Shown in pieces: positions 6,488 through 14,259 of a DNA stretch of 21,580 nt (positions are counted from its first letter, which is position 1; each line of letters opens with the position of its first letter). The translations under genes and the position numbers were made by a program. The stretch is from the NCBI GenBank assembly GCA_035527835.1, contig DATKZS010000037.1:1-21580 (forward strand). The letters are read 5' to 3'. Under the pieces are notes generated by a model that saw only the letters and a list, made by a program, of their open reading frames with translations, had not been told where the DNA came from and did no database searches. Source of the stretch: DATKZS01 sp035527835 [NCBI: bacterium] (GTDB lineage: Bacteria > RBG-13-61-14).

Positions 6488-7078
6488 GTGAGCATCTTGA
6501 GCGGCCTGGACACGCCGGTGTTCGCGGCGGAAGGCGTGCCTGAAAACACCGATGCCGGCGCGTGGCGGGTGCGGGTTGACGGTCTCGCCCAGCAGGAGGC
6601 GGAGCTTGGCCTGGCCGACATCAAGGCGCTCCCGAACGTGATCTTGGACGCGCGCCTGACCTCGGTGAGCGGATGGTCGGTCCGGGCCCAGTGGGAGGGG
6701 ACGCCGTGGACGGAGTTCATGAAGCGCCACCCGGGCCGGCCCGAGGCCACTCACGTGACCTTCGTGAGCGCCGGCGGATACGCGACCACGGCGCCGCTGA
6801 CGGAGCTCTCCTCCCCGCGGGTGCTTCTGTGCTGGGGCGTCGGCGGCGAGCCGCTGGAGCCGGATTACGGCGGTCCGCTCCGGATGCTGATTCCCAACCT
6901 CTGGGGCTACAAGTCCTGCAAGTGGGTGGTCCGGATCACCTATGCAAACAGCCTGGTGCCCGGCTACTGGGAAACGCGGGGCTACACCAACCACGGCCGG
7001 ATCGAGCCGGGCACGACCATGGACGTCAACACCCGCACCCGCCGGGCCATCAAGGGCGGAGAGGTCACACAATTTTAG
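6488..7078 (+). CDS. Molybdopterin-fold (sulfite oxidase-type) protein with a substituted Mo-ligand cysteine
   Basis: This 196-residue protein covers the oxidoreductase molybdopterin-binding domain. It opens with WRVRVDGL (residues 26-33) and ALP (47-49), and keeps GWS (62-64), WEGTPW (69-74), the GGPLRMLIPNLWGYKSCKWV block (128-147) and a GYWETRGYTN-like end (159-168). The family normally has Cys two residues before the S/T-x-W-S part, as in HCVTGWS, and that Cys holds the molybdenum. Here the codon is TCG and the residue is Ser59 (LTSVSGWS). The usual SADGY motif is also SAGGY (94-98). There is no signal peptide, so it should be cytoplasmic. GTG 6488 is preceded by GGGAGGAG. It may be inactive, cofactor-free or use a changed Mo ligand. 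No redox partner gene adjoins it. Confidence 0.85.
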   Translation: MSILSGLDTPVFAAEGVPENTDAGAWRVRVDGLAQQEAELGLADIKALPNVILDARLTSVSGWSVRAQWEGTPWTEFMKRHPGRPEATHVTFVSAGGYATTAPLTELSSPRVLLCWGVGGEPLEPDYGGPLRMLIPNLWGYKSCKWVVRITYANSLVPGYWETRGYTNHGRIEPGTTMDVNTRTRRAIKGGEVTQF

Positions 7079-7180
7079 ACGGCGCTCTCCCTGACCCCGG
7101 CCGCTCTTCACTTGAATTGCGCCTCGCCATGCTTACCTTAAAGCTGTAATCCCAACGTCTTACCGCAAAAGGAGACTGCC

Positions 7181-7696
<516 letters not shown>

Positions 7697-7715
7697 GCGT
7701 CCCCGGCCCGGAAAT

Positions 7716-8693
7716 CTAGAACCAGCTTTCCTGCACCAGGATTCGGTCGCCGGGCTTGAGAGGCTCGTCGGGGCGTTTCCCTCTCTGGACATCCTTGAGC
7801 TTAATCCGGAACCGAAATATTTTTCCATCGGGGCCGAGCCGGGTGACATAGGTGCGGTTGGGAGAGGCGAGATCGCTGAACCCTCCGGCCTGGGTGATGG
7901 CCTGGAGCGCGGTCATGCCTTCGATGTAATCCACCTGGCGGGGGCTTCTCACGGCCCCGTCAACGAACACGTAATTCAGACGAAGATTTTCAATCAGCTT
8001 GGACTGGATCAGGACAAAATCTCCGGGCATGACCTTGACGTCATTTTCGGGCTTGCCCTGGTCGAGGAGCAGCCGGAGGTCCACCTGTATGTTCTCCTGT
8101 CCTTTCAGGCTGTTGGGAGGCACCGTGATCGGTTCGGCCTTGTCCGCGGTGTTCCCATGTTCCGGCGCCGCCATTTCCGGGGACGAATCATGTTGTTTGG
8201 CTTTTTCCTCTTTGAGCCTTTCCGCTCCGCCGCGGTAAATCAAGGCGAAGTTGCCGCGATTATAGGTGGTGCCGCCGGCCATGGAGATCAATTTGAGCAA
8301 GGTGGTGTCATTGGTTTCAAGCACATATGTTCCGGGGCGGTCCACGGCCCCGGTGATCTGAACTTCCTTGGACTTGAAATTATTGATGCGCAGTATGACC
8401 ACTGGGTTATTGATGTAGCCGTTGGCCAGCAGGGCGGTGATCTTCTCGCGGGCCTGTTTGAGGGTGAGTCCGGCCACCTTGACGTCGCCGAGGAAGAAAT
8501 AGTTGATGGTCCCGTAAGCGCTCACCTCGCAGAGAAGATGCAGGTTGTCTTCTCCCCAGACCGCGATTTCGAGGATGTCGCGAGGACCGATGATATAGTC
8601 TTCAGCGGATAAACCGGCCGGCTCATTGGACCGGCCCGGACCAGCGCCCAGGCCGATGAGCAGCAGGATCCCCAGCACGATTGCCTTTTTCAT
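7716..8693 (-). CDS. Polysaccharide export (OPX/Wza-like) protein without an outer-membrane helix
   Basis: This 325-residue protein has a signal peptide (MKKAIVLGILLLIGLG, cleavage near residue 22) with no lipobox cysteine. A polysaccharide export domain (about 30-108) begins YIIGPRDILEIAVWGEDNL. Two SLBB folds follow: about 110-155 (VQITGAVDRPGTYVLET) and about 240-285 (VFVDGAVRSPRQVDYIEG), separated by a charged insert (about 156-200). It ends at GDRILVQESWF, without the C-terminal amphipathic helix that lets Wza cross the outer membrane. It should therefore be a periplasmic ring that needs an outer-membrane pore. The barrel gene 39 nt upstream on the same strand is the obvious partner. No clear ribosome site precedes ATG 8693. 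No polymerase, flippase or glycosyltransferase of a capsule locus adjoins it. Confidence 0.93.
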   Translation of the reverse strand: MKKAIVLGILLLIGLGAGPGRSNEPAGLSAEDYIIGPRDILEIAVWGEDNLHLLCEVSAYGTINYFFLGDVKVAGLTLKQAREKITALLANGYINNPVVILRINNFKSKEVQITGAVDRPGTYVLETNDTTLLKLISMAGGTTYNRGNFALIYRGGAERLKEEKAKQHDSSPEMAAPEHGNTADKAEPITVPPNSLKGQENIQVDLRLLLDQGKPENDVKVMPGDFVLIQSKLIENLRLNYVFVDGAVRSPRQVDYIEGMTALQAITQAGGFSDLASPNRTYVTRLGPDGKIFRFRIKLKDVQRGKRPDEPLKPGDRILVQESWF

Positions 8694-8732
8694 GGTATCA
8701 ATTCTTGGTGACGCGGGATGGCTGCCGCTTGA

Positions 8733-10181
8733 TCACCGGCCAAAGAGCAGCGTCGGCACTATTTGCAATCTGACATAGTAGGTGGTCACGACCGCGTCAT
8801 GGGAATCAGCGGGAACCCCTGACCCCAGGAGTATGGTGCTTCTGTAGACCTGGCTATAATCTCTCGCGTTGTCAATGTTGGAATCGCGGTTCTGATAGGT
8901 CCCGCCCAGCTCCAGCATCAGAGTGCCGCGGTTCCGCTTTTTCAAGATGTCCCAGTGGATCATTGCGTTTACATAGGTGGTATTGTCCTGCCTGTCGTCC
9001 CTCCATAACCACTCCCTGCCGTTCTTCTCCACATCATAAACCGACTGGCGATATTGGACCAATACCTGGGTCCGCAGGTCCGGGGTTATATTGTAACCGG
9101 CATTGACCATATATAAAGTATAGTTGAAGAACAAATTTTGGCCGTAGGTGCTTATGCCCTGCTGGGCCGTGAAATCGAGAGTGTTTTTCGCGGGCGAGGT
9201 CAACACCAAGCTCACGCGCCCCACGGGGTCGGACATGTTCTCCAGATCATAGAGCTTGGCCCCGGCCCAGGGAGCCGGCCAGGCCGCGCTCAGCCTCTGC
9301 TCCGAGAGGTCGGAGAAATCTCTTTGCGCCCAGCCGCCCAGCACGGTGAGATTGACCCGCGGAGTGAAGATGTAGCGTATCCCCGCCATGCCCTGGAGCA
9401 GGGTGTAATCCGCGGACTTGTTGCCGTTGACGGTTCCGAAATTGCTGCTGGCCGCCTGAAGGTCCACGATGCCCTGGGTCTTCCCGGTGAAGCTGTATTC
9501 CGAACGGAAGTAGCCTCGATTCTCGAAGCTATCGGCGGGCATCGTCACATCGTTCTCGGGAGTGGCGAAGGTCAGGCTTTGATAGCTGTACTGGAACAAG
9601 GTCTTCAGTTTGGTGGAAAACTGGGTCTTAACGCCCACCGTGGCGATATTATTGAGGTAGAGCGACCAATATCCCAGGGCGTCAGTGCCTTCCCCGAACA
9701 CCTCTTGCAAATCGCGGGTCTGACGGGCGGTGTCGGTGATACTCAGGGTGAACTTGGGGTCCACATAATTATAGCCGACGGTGGCTCGAAGGGCGATGAA
9801 ATTGTAATCCCTGGCTTGATCCTTGGCGTCCTCCACCCAGCCGGTGATGCTGACGAACTGCTCATAGCCGGCCTCGCCGTTGACCGAGAAGCTGTTCCGG
9901 CCCGAGCGGTAGGCCAAGGTCAGGCCGACCAGATAGTCAATGTAGCTGGCCGTGACCAGATCTTCATTGTCATTCGCGGCCGTCGTCTTCAGCTCTTCAG
10001 GGTCGTTAGCATACAAGTTGTCGTTGTAATTGTACTTGATGCTGATGTCCGGCGTGGCTTCCAGGGTCGCGGCGTTGAGTTGTCCGCCGCTGATCAGCAC
10101 CATGGCGACAAGAACAGTGCCCGTCATGATTTTGGCGTATCTGCCTAGACTGGCCGCTTGCTCTTTTTTATAATTCTTCAC
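8733..10181 (-). CDS. Outer-membrane beta-barrel, likely polysaccharide-export porin partner
   Basis: This 482-residue protein starts with a signal peptide: basic KNYKKEQAASLGRYAK, hydrophobic residues 18-31, cleavage near LNA-A (37-38). The mature part is a run of amphipathic strands rich in Tyr, Thr and Asn (such as ISIKYNYNDNLYAN and TLMLELGGTYQNRDS), typical of a large barrel of the BBP2/EpsX-like porin type. GTG 10181 is chosen because GGAGGGGGA lies just upstream and the hydrophobic core then sits at normal depth; the in-frame ATG at 10244 would add 21 residues unlike a signal peptide. It leads a two-gene unit with the OPX gene. Barrels paired with helix-less OPX proteins are known from Myxococcus exopolysaccharide systems, and that role is inferred here. 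Confidence 0.82.
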   Translation of the reverse strand: MKNYKKEQAASLGRYAKIMTGTVLVAMVLISGGQLNAATLEATPDISIKYNYNDNLYANDPEELKTTAANDNEDLVTASYIDYLVGLTLAYRSGRNSFSVNGEAGYEQFVSITGWVEDAKDQARDYNFIALRATVGYNYVDPKFTLSITDTARQTRDLQEVFGEGTDALGYWSLYLNNIATVGVKTQFSTKLKTLFQYSYQSLTFATPENDVTMPADSFENRGYFRSEYSFTGKTQGIVDLQAASSNFGTVNGNKSADYTLLQGMAGIRYIFTPRVNLTVLGGWAQRDFSDLSEQRLSAAWPAPWAGAKLYDLENMSDPVGRVSLVLTSPAKNTLDFTAQQGISTYGQNLFFNYTLYMVNAGYNITPDLRTQVLVQYRQSVYDVEKNGREWLWRDDRQDNTTYVNAMIHWDILKKRNRGTLMLELGGTYQNRDSNIDNARDYSQVYRSTILLGSGVPADSHDAVVTTYYVRLQIVPTLLFGR

Positions 10182-10303
10182 CACTCCCCCTCCATCTCCC
10201 AGTGTTGATGATGAGTTGCAATCGAGACGCCCTTCTTGCCTCAATTTCCCCCAAACCTTTTCATTCCCCTAAAGGCCGCCGGGCGGAAAAAACAATAACC
10301 AGC

Positions 10304-10344
10304 GACTGTATCAGTCATCATATCTCATCTTAAATTGAAAGCAA
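10304..10344 (-). promoter_or_regulatory. Candidate promoter and operator of the barrel-OPX unit
   Basis: On the minus strand TTGCTT (10339-10344), a 16-nt spacer and TATGAT (10317-10322) form a possible promoter with a good -10 and poor -35. Immediately downstream, at the predicted start site, lies the dyad GACTG-TAT-CAGTC (10304-10316). The leader to the GTG would be about 130 nt. Confidence 0.35.
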
Positions 10345-10812
10345 AGTTAAGGACGCGCGAGCCGACAACGGCTCCTCGGACCTTGGTGAAAAAAGCTCAT
10401 TCCCCCTTGCCAAACGCAATCCTTAAGCCGGCTCGAAGCAGACGCTCGCCGCTTCAGGAACAAATCCCGGCATGGTCCGCCGCTCCGGCCGCCGCCGGCG
10501 TTCTTTTCATCCCCGTGAGGGATGCCTTCTCTTCCGCCTGTTCGTTTCCCGGCCGTCGGAGAATCCGTCTCTGGCGCGGGAATCCGCGATACCTTCATCC
10601 GGCCCGGCAAGGGCTGGAGTGTTTGTGCGATAATACCTGGGTGGGCTCGGTTTGTCAAGCCGCCCCAAGCCCTTGAAGGATACCGGTCTTTTTGAAAATT
10701 TCATGCCCTTAATATCAGAGCCGGAAAGCTTTGTCAAGCTATTTTTTCTAAAGTGAAAACAAGGGGCCGGGGCACGGGATGCGGGGGCCGGCGCGGAGGC
10801 AAGCCCCCCTTG
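10345..10812. other. Intergenic stretch without a recognisable gene
   Basis: This divergent spacer between the barrel and thioesterase genes has open frames on both strands of about 100-113 codons. Neither encodes a recognisable domain, and their composition looks like GC-driven noise. It contains two small hairpins, GAGCCG-ACAA-CGGCTC (10359-10374) and CATCCC-CGTGA-GGGATG. I recognise no riboswitch or small RNA in it. Confidence 0.5.
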
Positions 10813-10841
10813 TTGACATCCTTCCCGCGATTTTGTACAAG
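10813..10841 (+). promoter_or_regulatory. Sigma-70 promoter of the thioesterase gene
   Basis: A perfect TTGACA (10813-10818), a 17-nt spacer and TACAAG (10836-10841). Transcription near 10848 leaves only about 16 nt of leader, which is just the AAGGAGG ribosome site. The spacer shares CTTCCCGCGATTTT with the FHA promoter. Confidence 0.75.
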
Positions 10842-10863
10842 ACATTCGGGAAGGAGGCCGATC

Positions 10864-11298
10864 ATGGACCATGATGCTATCAGCGCGGGGCTGAAAAAGG
10901 TTTTCGAGGATGACCGCTACGCCCAAAAGCTCGGGATCGAGCTGATGGAGGCAGCGCCGGGTTATGCCCGGGCCAGGATGCTCTGCGACGACACGCTGTT
11001 GAACTTCAACGGCTTCATCCACGGCGGGGCCATCTTCAGCCTGCTCGACTACGCTTTTTCCGTGGCCTGCAATGCGCACAACGAATCGGCGGTGGCCATC
11101 GCCATGAGCATCCAGTTCATCAGCGCGGCCCCGCCGGGCGGCCGGATCGTGGCGGAGGCCCGGGAGGTGGACAAGTCGAGGAAGCTCGGGCTCTACGAGA
11201 TGACGGTGCGGGACGAGGCCGGCAAGCTCATCTGCAAGTGCGACGGCAGGGTCTACCGCATCGGCAAGCCCATCGTGGGCCCGGCGCAGGGACAATGA
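10864..11298 (+). CDS. PaaI-like hotdog-fold acyl-CoA thioesterase
   Basis: This 144-residue protein is a single hotdog domain. The active-site helix reads NFNGFIHGGAIFSLLDYAFSVACN: Asn48, Gly50, His53-Gly54-Gly55 and Asp62 match the catalytic pattern of the PaaI group (N-x-x-G-x-x-HGG, then Asp). Such enzymes hydrolyse acyl-CoA, often aryl-CoA, thioesters in the cytoplasm. No phenylacetate or benzoate genes are nearby, so the substrate is open. ATG 10864 has AAGGAGG 6 nt upstream and a TTGACA promoter before it. The frame is open further upstream to 10753, but that start would lie 5' of the promoter. It is convergent with the outer-membrane protein gene. Confidence 0.93.
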   Translation: MDHDAISAGLKKVFEDDRYAQKLGIELMEAAPGYARARMLCDDTLLNFNGFIHGGAIFSLLDYAFSVACNAHNESAVAIAMSIQFISAAPPGGRIVAEAREVDKSRKLGLYEMTVRDEAGKLICKCDGRVYRIGKPIVGPAQGQ

Positions 11299-11302
11299 CG
11301 GC

Positions 11303-11324
11303 CTCCCCGGGACGGCCCGGGGAG
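11303..11324. terminator. GC-rich hairpin between convergent genes
   Basis: CTCCCCGGG and CCCGGGGAG form a 9-bp stem with an ACGG loop, 5 nt after the thioesterase stop and 18 nt beyond the stop of the convergent gene. There is no T tract, so it is not a classical intrinsic terminator on either strand. It may slow polymerase or protect 3' ends. Confidence 0.45.
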
Positions 11325-11342
11325 CAGCCGGCCCGGGCCCGT

Positions 11343-12191
11343 TCAAATATTGAGCCCGATCGAAAGCAGCCAGCCGTTATGGCTGAAGCTCGACTCGAAA
11401 ATCTGGCCGCTGTCGTCCTCTCCCTTGAGCCGGGTGTCAATCGTCCGGTAGCCCAGGCCCGCGTGCAGCATCTTGTAATCGTAGGCCAGGCCCGCGTTAA
11501 CGTCGGTGTAGCTGGCCTGGAACCCCGCAAAATTGGACCCGATGCCGGAGATGCCGCCGTACAGGGAGATCCCGTAGCCGAGCACCAACTGGCCGTCGAG
11601 CCCGATAACGGGGATCAAAATCGGGATGCTGGCGCTGTCGCTTTTCTTGATTTGGGTAGTTTCCTCCTTGCCCTCATAAGAAAATTTCCATGAATAGTAT
11701 TGCCCGCCCCATTGCAGGCCGAGCCGGCCGTGCTCGTTCAGGAGCGGGTTCCACTGGTGCATCAGGGTCACCCGGCTGAACTCGAAGCTGGTGTCGAGGT
11801 CCGAGGCCACGTCAAAGGTGAGCCCGCCGATGTCAACCTTCTCGGGGAGCCGTAAGCTGCCCTCGTACCGGACCGCGAAATAGCTCGCCAGGATCCGGTG
11901 ATGTTTCCCCAATCTGACCCAGGCCGCGACCTCCGGAACGCCTTGAGGGTTCTCGATCCCCAGCTCGTCCGCGAGATTGAGCCGGTCGCCCTTGCCGCCG
12001 AACACGTCCTGGTCCCCCACCTCGATCTCGCCGCCATAGCTCGCGGTCCAGTAATTAAGCTTGATCGAAAAACGGTCATAACGGGCCGCATCGTCCTTCG
12101 CCTGGCCTTTGGCCGCCTGCGCCAGCCCCGCCGCCGGCAAAAGGGCAATGCCCAAGATCAACACCATAAACGCATACCGCGCCCTCTTCAT
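11343..12191 (-). CDS. Outer-membrane beta-barrel protein of unknown function
   Basis: This 282-residue protein has a signal peptide (MKRARYAFMVLILGIALLPAAG, cleavage near LAQA, residues 23-26). The mature part alternates polar and hydrophobic residues in strand-sized runs, for example FSIKLNYWTASYGGEIEVG, RILASYFAVRYEGSLRL and RLGLQWGGQYYSWKFSYEG. It ends HNGWLLSIGLNI, an amphipathic closing strand. The size suggests about 8-12 strands. I do not recognise a named family or substrate. ATG 12191 has GGGAGG 6 nt upstream, and a good promoter lies at 12237-12264. It is divergent from the CocE-type hydrolase gene, so the two may be co-controlled. Confidence 0.82.
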   Translation of the reverse strand: MKRARYAFMVLILGIALLPAAGLAQAAKGQAKDDAARYDRFSIKLNYWTASYGGEIEVGDQDVFGGKGDRLNLADELGIENPQGVPEVAAWVRLGKHHRILASYFAVRYEGSLRLPEKVDIGGLTFDVASDLDTSFEFSRVTLMHQWNPLLNEHGRLGLQWGGQYYSWKFSYEGKEETTQIKKSDSASIPILIPVIGLDGQLVLGYGISLYGGISGIGSNFAGFQASYTDVNAGLAYDYKMLHAGLGYRTIDTRLKGEDDSGQIFESSFSHNGWLLSIGLNI

Positions 12192-12236
12192 TGCATGCCT
12201 CCCTGTTAGTGTTCTTCGCGATAAAAGCTTGGGCCT

Positions 12237-12264
12237 ATTGTAGTAAATGGCCGATCCATGTCAA
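12237..12264 (-). promoter_or_regulatory. Sigma-70 promoter of the outer-membrane protein gene
   Basis: On the minus strand: perfect TTGACA (12259-12264), a 16-nt spacer and TACAAT (12237-12242, 5/6). The start site would be near 12230, about 39 nt before the ATG. Confidence 0.78.
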
Positions 12265-12304
12265 ATTCCGGCGGCAGCCGGGGCCCCCGGCGGGCCGCGG
12301 GCTT

Positions 12305-12333
12305 TTGACAAGGGCCGGGCCGCGTTGTAGATT
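12305..12333 (+). promoter_or_regulatory. Sigma-70 promoter of the CocE-type hydrolase gene
   Basis: Perfect TTGACA (12305-12310), a 17-nt spacer and TAGATT (12328-12333, 4/6). It is back-to-back with the promoter at 12237-12264; the two -35 boxes are 40 nt apart. Confidence 0.7.
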
Positions 12334-12389
12334 GAATCGGAATTTTTCGCGGACTTCATATCGAACGGAGCCGCGGGGAGGAGAGCTGA

Positions 12390-14165
12390 ATGAAATTCAG
12401 AATGCAGGCATTATTGGGCGCGGCCGTGGCCGTCACGGCCCTATCCGGGCTGGGCTGCGTCAAGGTGGTCTCCAGGGCGCTGGCCATCCCGCCGGGCGAG
12501 CCGGGGCCGGTGCGGATCGAGATGAACGTGATGGTCCCGATGCGCGACGGGATCAAGCTGGCCGTGGACGTGTACCGGCCGGACCGGGACGGCCGGTTCC
12601 CCGCCATCCTCTCCCGCATCCCCTACGGCACCGACGAGAAGATGTACGACTACATCGGAAAATACTTCGCCAGAAACGGCTACGTGCTGCTGGCCCAGGA
12701 CACCCGCGGCATCGAGAACTCGGAAGGAACCTGGTACCCGCTCATCTACGAGATTGACGACGGCCGCGACACCACCAACTGGATCAAAGAGCAGCCCTGG
12801 TACGACGGCAAGCTCGGCATGATCGGCGCGTCATACTTCGGCTACACCCAGTGGGAAACCGCCCTCGACAACCCCGACGTCACCTGCATGGTCCCGCTCT
12901 TCACCTCCCCCAACATGTTCAAGATGGTAGTGAACGGCGGCGCCCTCGAATACCTCATGGTGGACGGATGGCTCGAACAGATGCGCGCCCAGATCGAGGA
13001 CCGCAAATGGGACCCCGACCTCTCCGGAGGCTACTTCAACGCCCCCATGCGGGAGGCCGGCCGCATTGACCTGGAGGCCATCAAGAAACATCCCAAGGAC
13101 TACGACCCCATGGCCTTGATGCAGTATCCCGGAGACCTCATGGGCCAGGCCGCCGGTGACTTCACTCCCTATTATACGACCGTGAGCGCGCCCGCTCTGC
13201 TCATCTCCGGATGGTTCGACCAGTTCGAGCAGCCCCAGCTCGACGACTTCGTGGCCATCCGCGCCGAAGGCAAGGGCGACGCCAGGAAGTCCCGCCTCAT
13301 CGTCGGCCCCTGGACCCACGGCCTGCCCAGCTCCAAGATGGAGGACCACAAGCTCGACGGCGTGAAGCTGTTTCTCCACGAGTCCCTAAAATGGTACGAC
13401 TACTGGCTCAAGGGCATGGACAACGGAGTGGTCAACGAGGCGCCCGTCAAGATCTTCATCATGGGCGAGAACGTCTGGCGCGACGAGCAGGAATGGCCGC
13501 TGGCCCGCACCCAGTACACCGATTACTTCATCCACTCGGACGGGACCGCCGCCAAGTTCCCCGGCGGAGGCGCCCTGTCCCTCCAGGCCCCCGCCGCGGA
13601 TGAGCCGTTGGACACCTACGACTATGATCCCCAAAACCCCATGCCCACCAAGGGCGGCACCTTCCAGCCCTTCCCCGGCATCGAAGCCGGCAGCTTCGAC
13701 CAGACCGAGTTCCTCTCCCGGCCCGACGTGCTCTTCTACGTAACCGAGCCGCTTCAGCAGGGCGTCGAGGTCACCGGACGCATCACGGTCACTTTATATG
13801 CATCGAGCTCGGCCAAGGACACCGACTTCACCGCCATGCTGCTCGACGTCCATCCCGACGGAAAACGCATGTACATCCAGGACGGCGCCATCCGCGCCCG
13901 CTACCGCGACGGCTATGAAAAGGGCGTCCCGCTGGTCCCCGGCCAGGTCTATGAGCTCAAGCTCGATCTGTGGTCCACCTCGAACTACTTCCTGCCCGGC
14001 CACCGCATCGCCCTCGAAATCACCTCTTCCAATTTCCCCCAGTACGACCGCAACACCAACGGCGGCGGCGAGGGCGGCCCTGACAATATCATGGTGGCGC
14101 GCCAGAACATCCATCACAGCGCCCAGTACCCCACCCGTATCACCCTGCCGGTGATCCCAAGATAG
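12390..14165 (+). CDS. CocE/NonD-type alpha/beta hydrolase (X-Pro dipeptidyl-peptidase S15 family), candidate lipoprotein
   Basis: This 591-residue enzyme has the full S15/CocE layout. The N-terminal alpha/beta hydrolase domain starts at MRDGIKLAVDVYRP (51-64), with a helical cap within it (about 165-260), and a C-terminal jelly-roll domain covers about residues 370-591. The catalytic triad is Ser148 in GMIGASYFGYTQ, Asp277 in SGWFDQF and His310 in GPWTHG. The family cleaves esters, beta-lactam side chains or X-Pro peptides; which of these applies cannot be told. The N-terminus is a signal peptide ending LSGLGC (Cys23), a loose lipobox, so it may be lipid-anchored in the periplasm or outer membrane. 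ATG 12390 has GGGGAGGAGAG upstream. The TAG stop lies inside a palindromic repeat. Confidence 0.95.
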   Translation: MKFRMQALLGAAVAVTALSGLGCVKVVSRALAIPPGEPGPVRIEMNVMVPMRDGIKLAVDVYRPDRDGRFPAILSRIPYGTDEKMYDYIGKYFARNGYVLLAQDTRGIENSEGTWYPLIYEIDDGRDTTNWIKEQPWYDGKLGMIGASYFGYTQWETALDNPDVTCMVPLFTSPNMFKMVVNGGALEYLMVDGWLEQMRAQIEDRKWDPDLSGGYFNAPMREAGRIDLEAIKKHPKDYDPMALMQYPGDLMGQAAGDFTPYYTTVSAPALLISGWFDQFEQPQLDDFVAIRAEGKGDARKSRLIVGPWTHGLPSSKMEDHKLDGVKLFLHESLKWYDYWLKGMDNGVVNEAPVKIFIMGENVWRDEQEWPLARTQYTDYFIHSDGTAAKFPGGGALSLQAPAADEPLDTYDYDPQNPMPTKGGTFQPFPGIEAGSFDQTEFLSRPDVLFYVTEPLQQGVEVTGRITVTLYASSSAKDTDFTAMLLDVHPDGKRMYIQDGAIRARYRDGYEKGVPLVPGQVYELKLDLWSTSNYFLPGHRIALEITSSNFPQYDRNTNGGGEGGPDNIMVARQNIHHSAQYPTRITLPVIPR

Positions 14166-14259
14166 AAGCCAGAAGTAAGAAGCCGGAATTTAAGAAACCA
14201 GAAGTAAGGAAGTCCCTGCTTCTGGCTTCTTGCTTCTTGATTCTTGCTTCTGACTTCTA
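14163..14259. repeat. Palindromic AGAAGCCAGAAG-type element carrying both flanking stop codons
   Basis: The ends are 19-nt inverted copies, TAGAAGCCAGAAGTAAGAA (14163-14181) and, on the minus strand from 14259, TAGAAGTCAGAAGCAAGAA; 17 of 19 match. A nested pair CCAGAAG (14198-14204)/CTTCTGG (14219-14225) continues the stem. The outer TAG on each side is the stop codon of the convergent genes that flank it. The whole 97-nt spacer is this element. Confidence 0.85.

Noticed and set aside
7112-7150. Promoter for tpx
   Set aside because: TTGAAT at 7112-7117 has no acceptable -10 at 16-18 nt, so I did not annotate one.
9138-10148. A 336-codon plus-strand frame opposite the outer-membrane barrel
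   Set aside because: The minus strand has a signal peptide and a full barrel pattern; the plus frame has neither a domain nor a ribosome site.
10335-10676. Small gene in the divergent spacer (either strand)
   Set aside because: Both candidate frames lack a convincing ribosome site, a domain and sensible composition.
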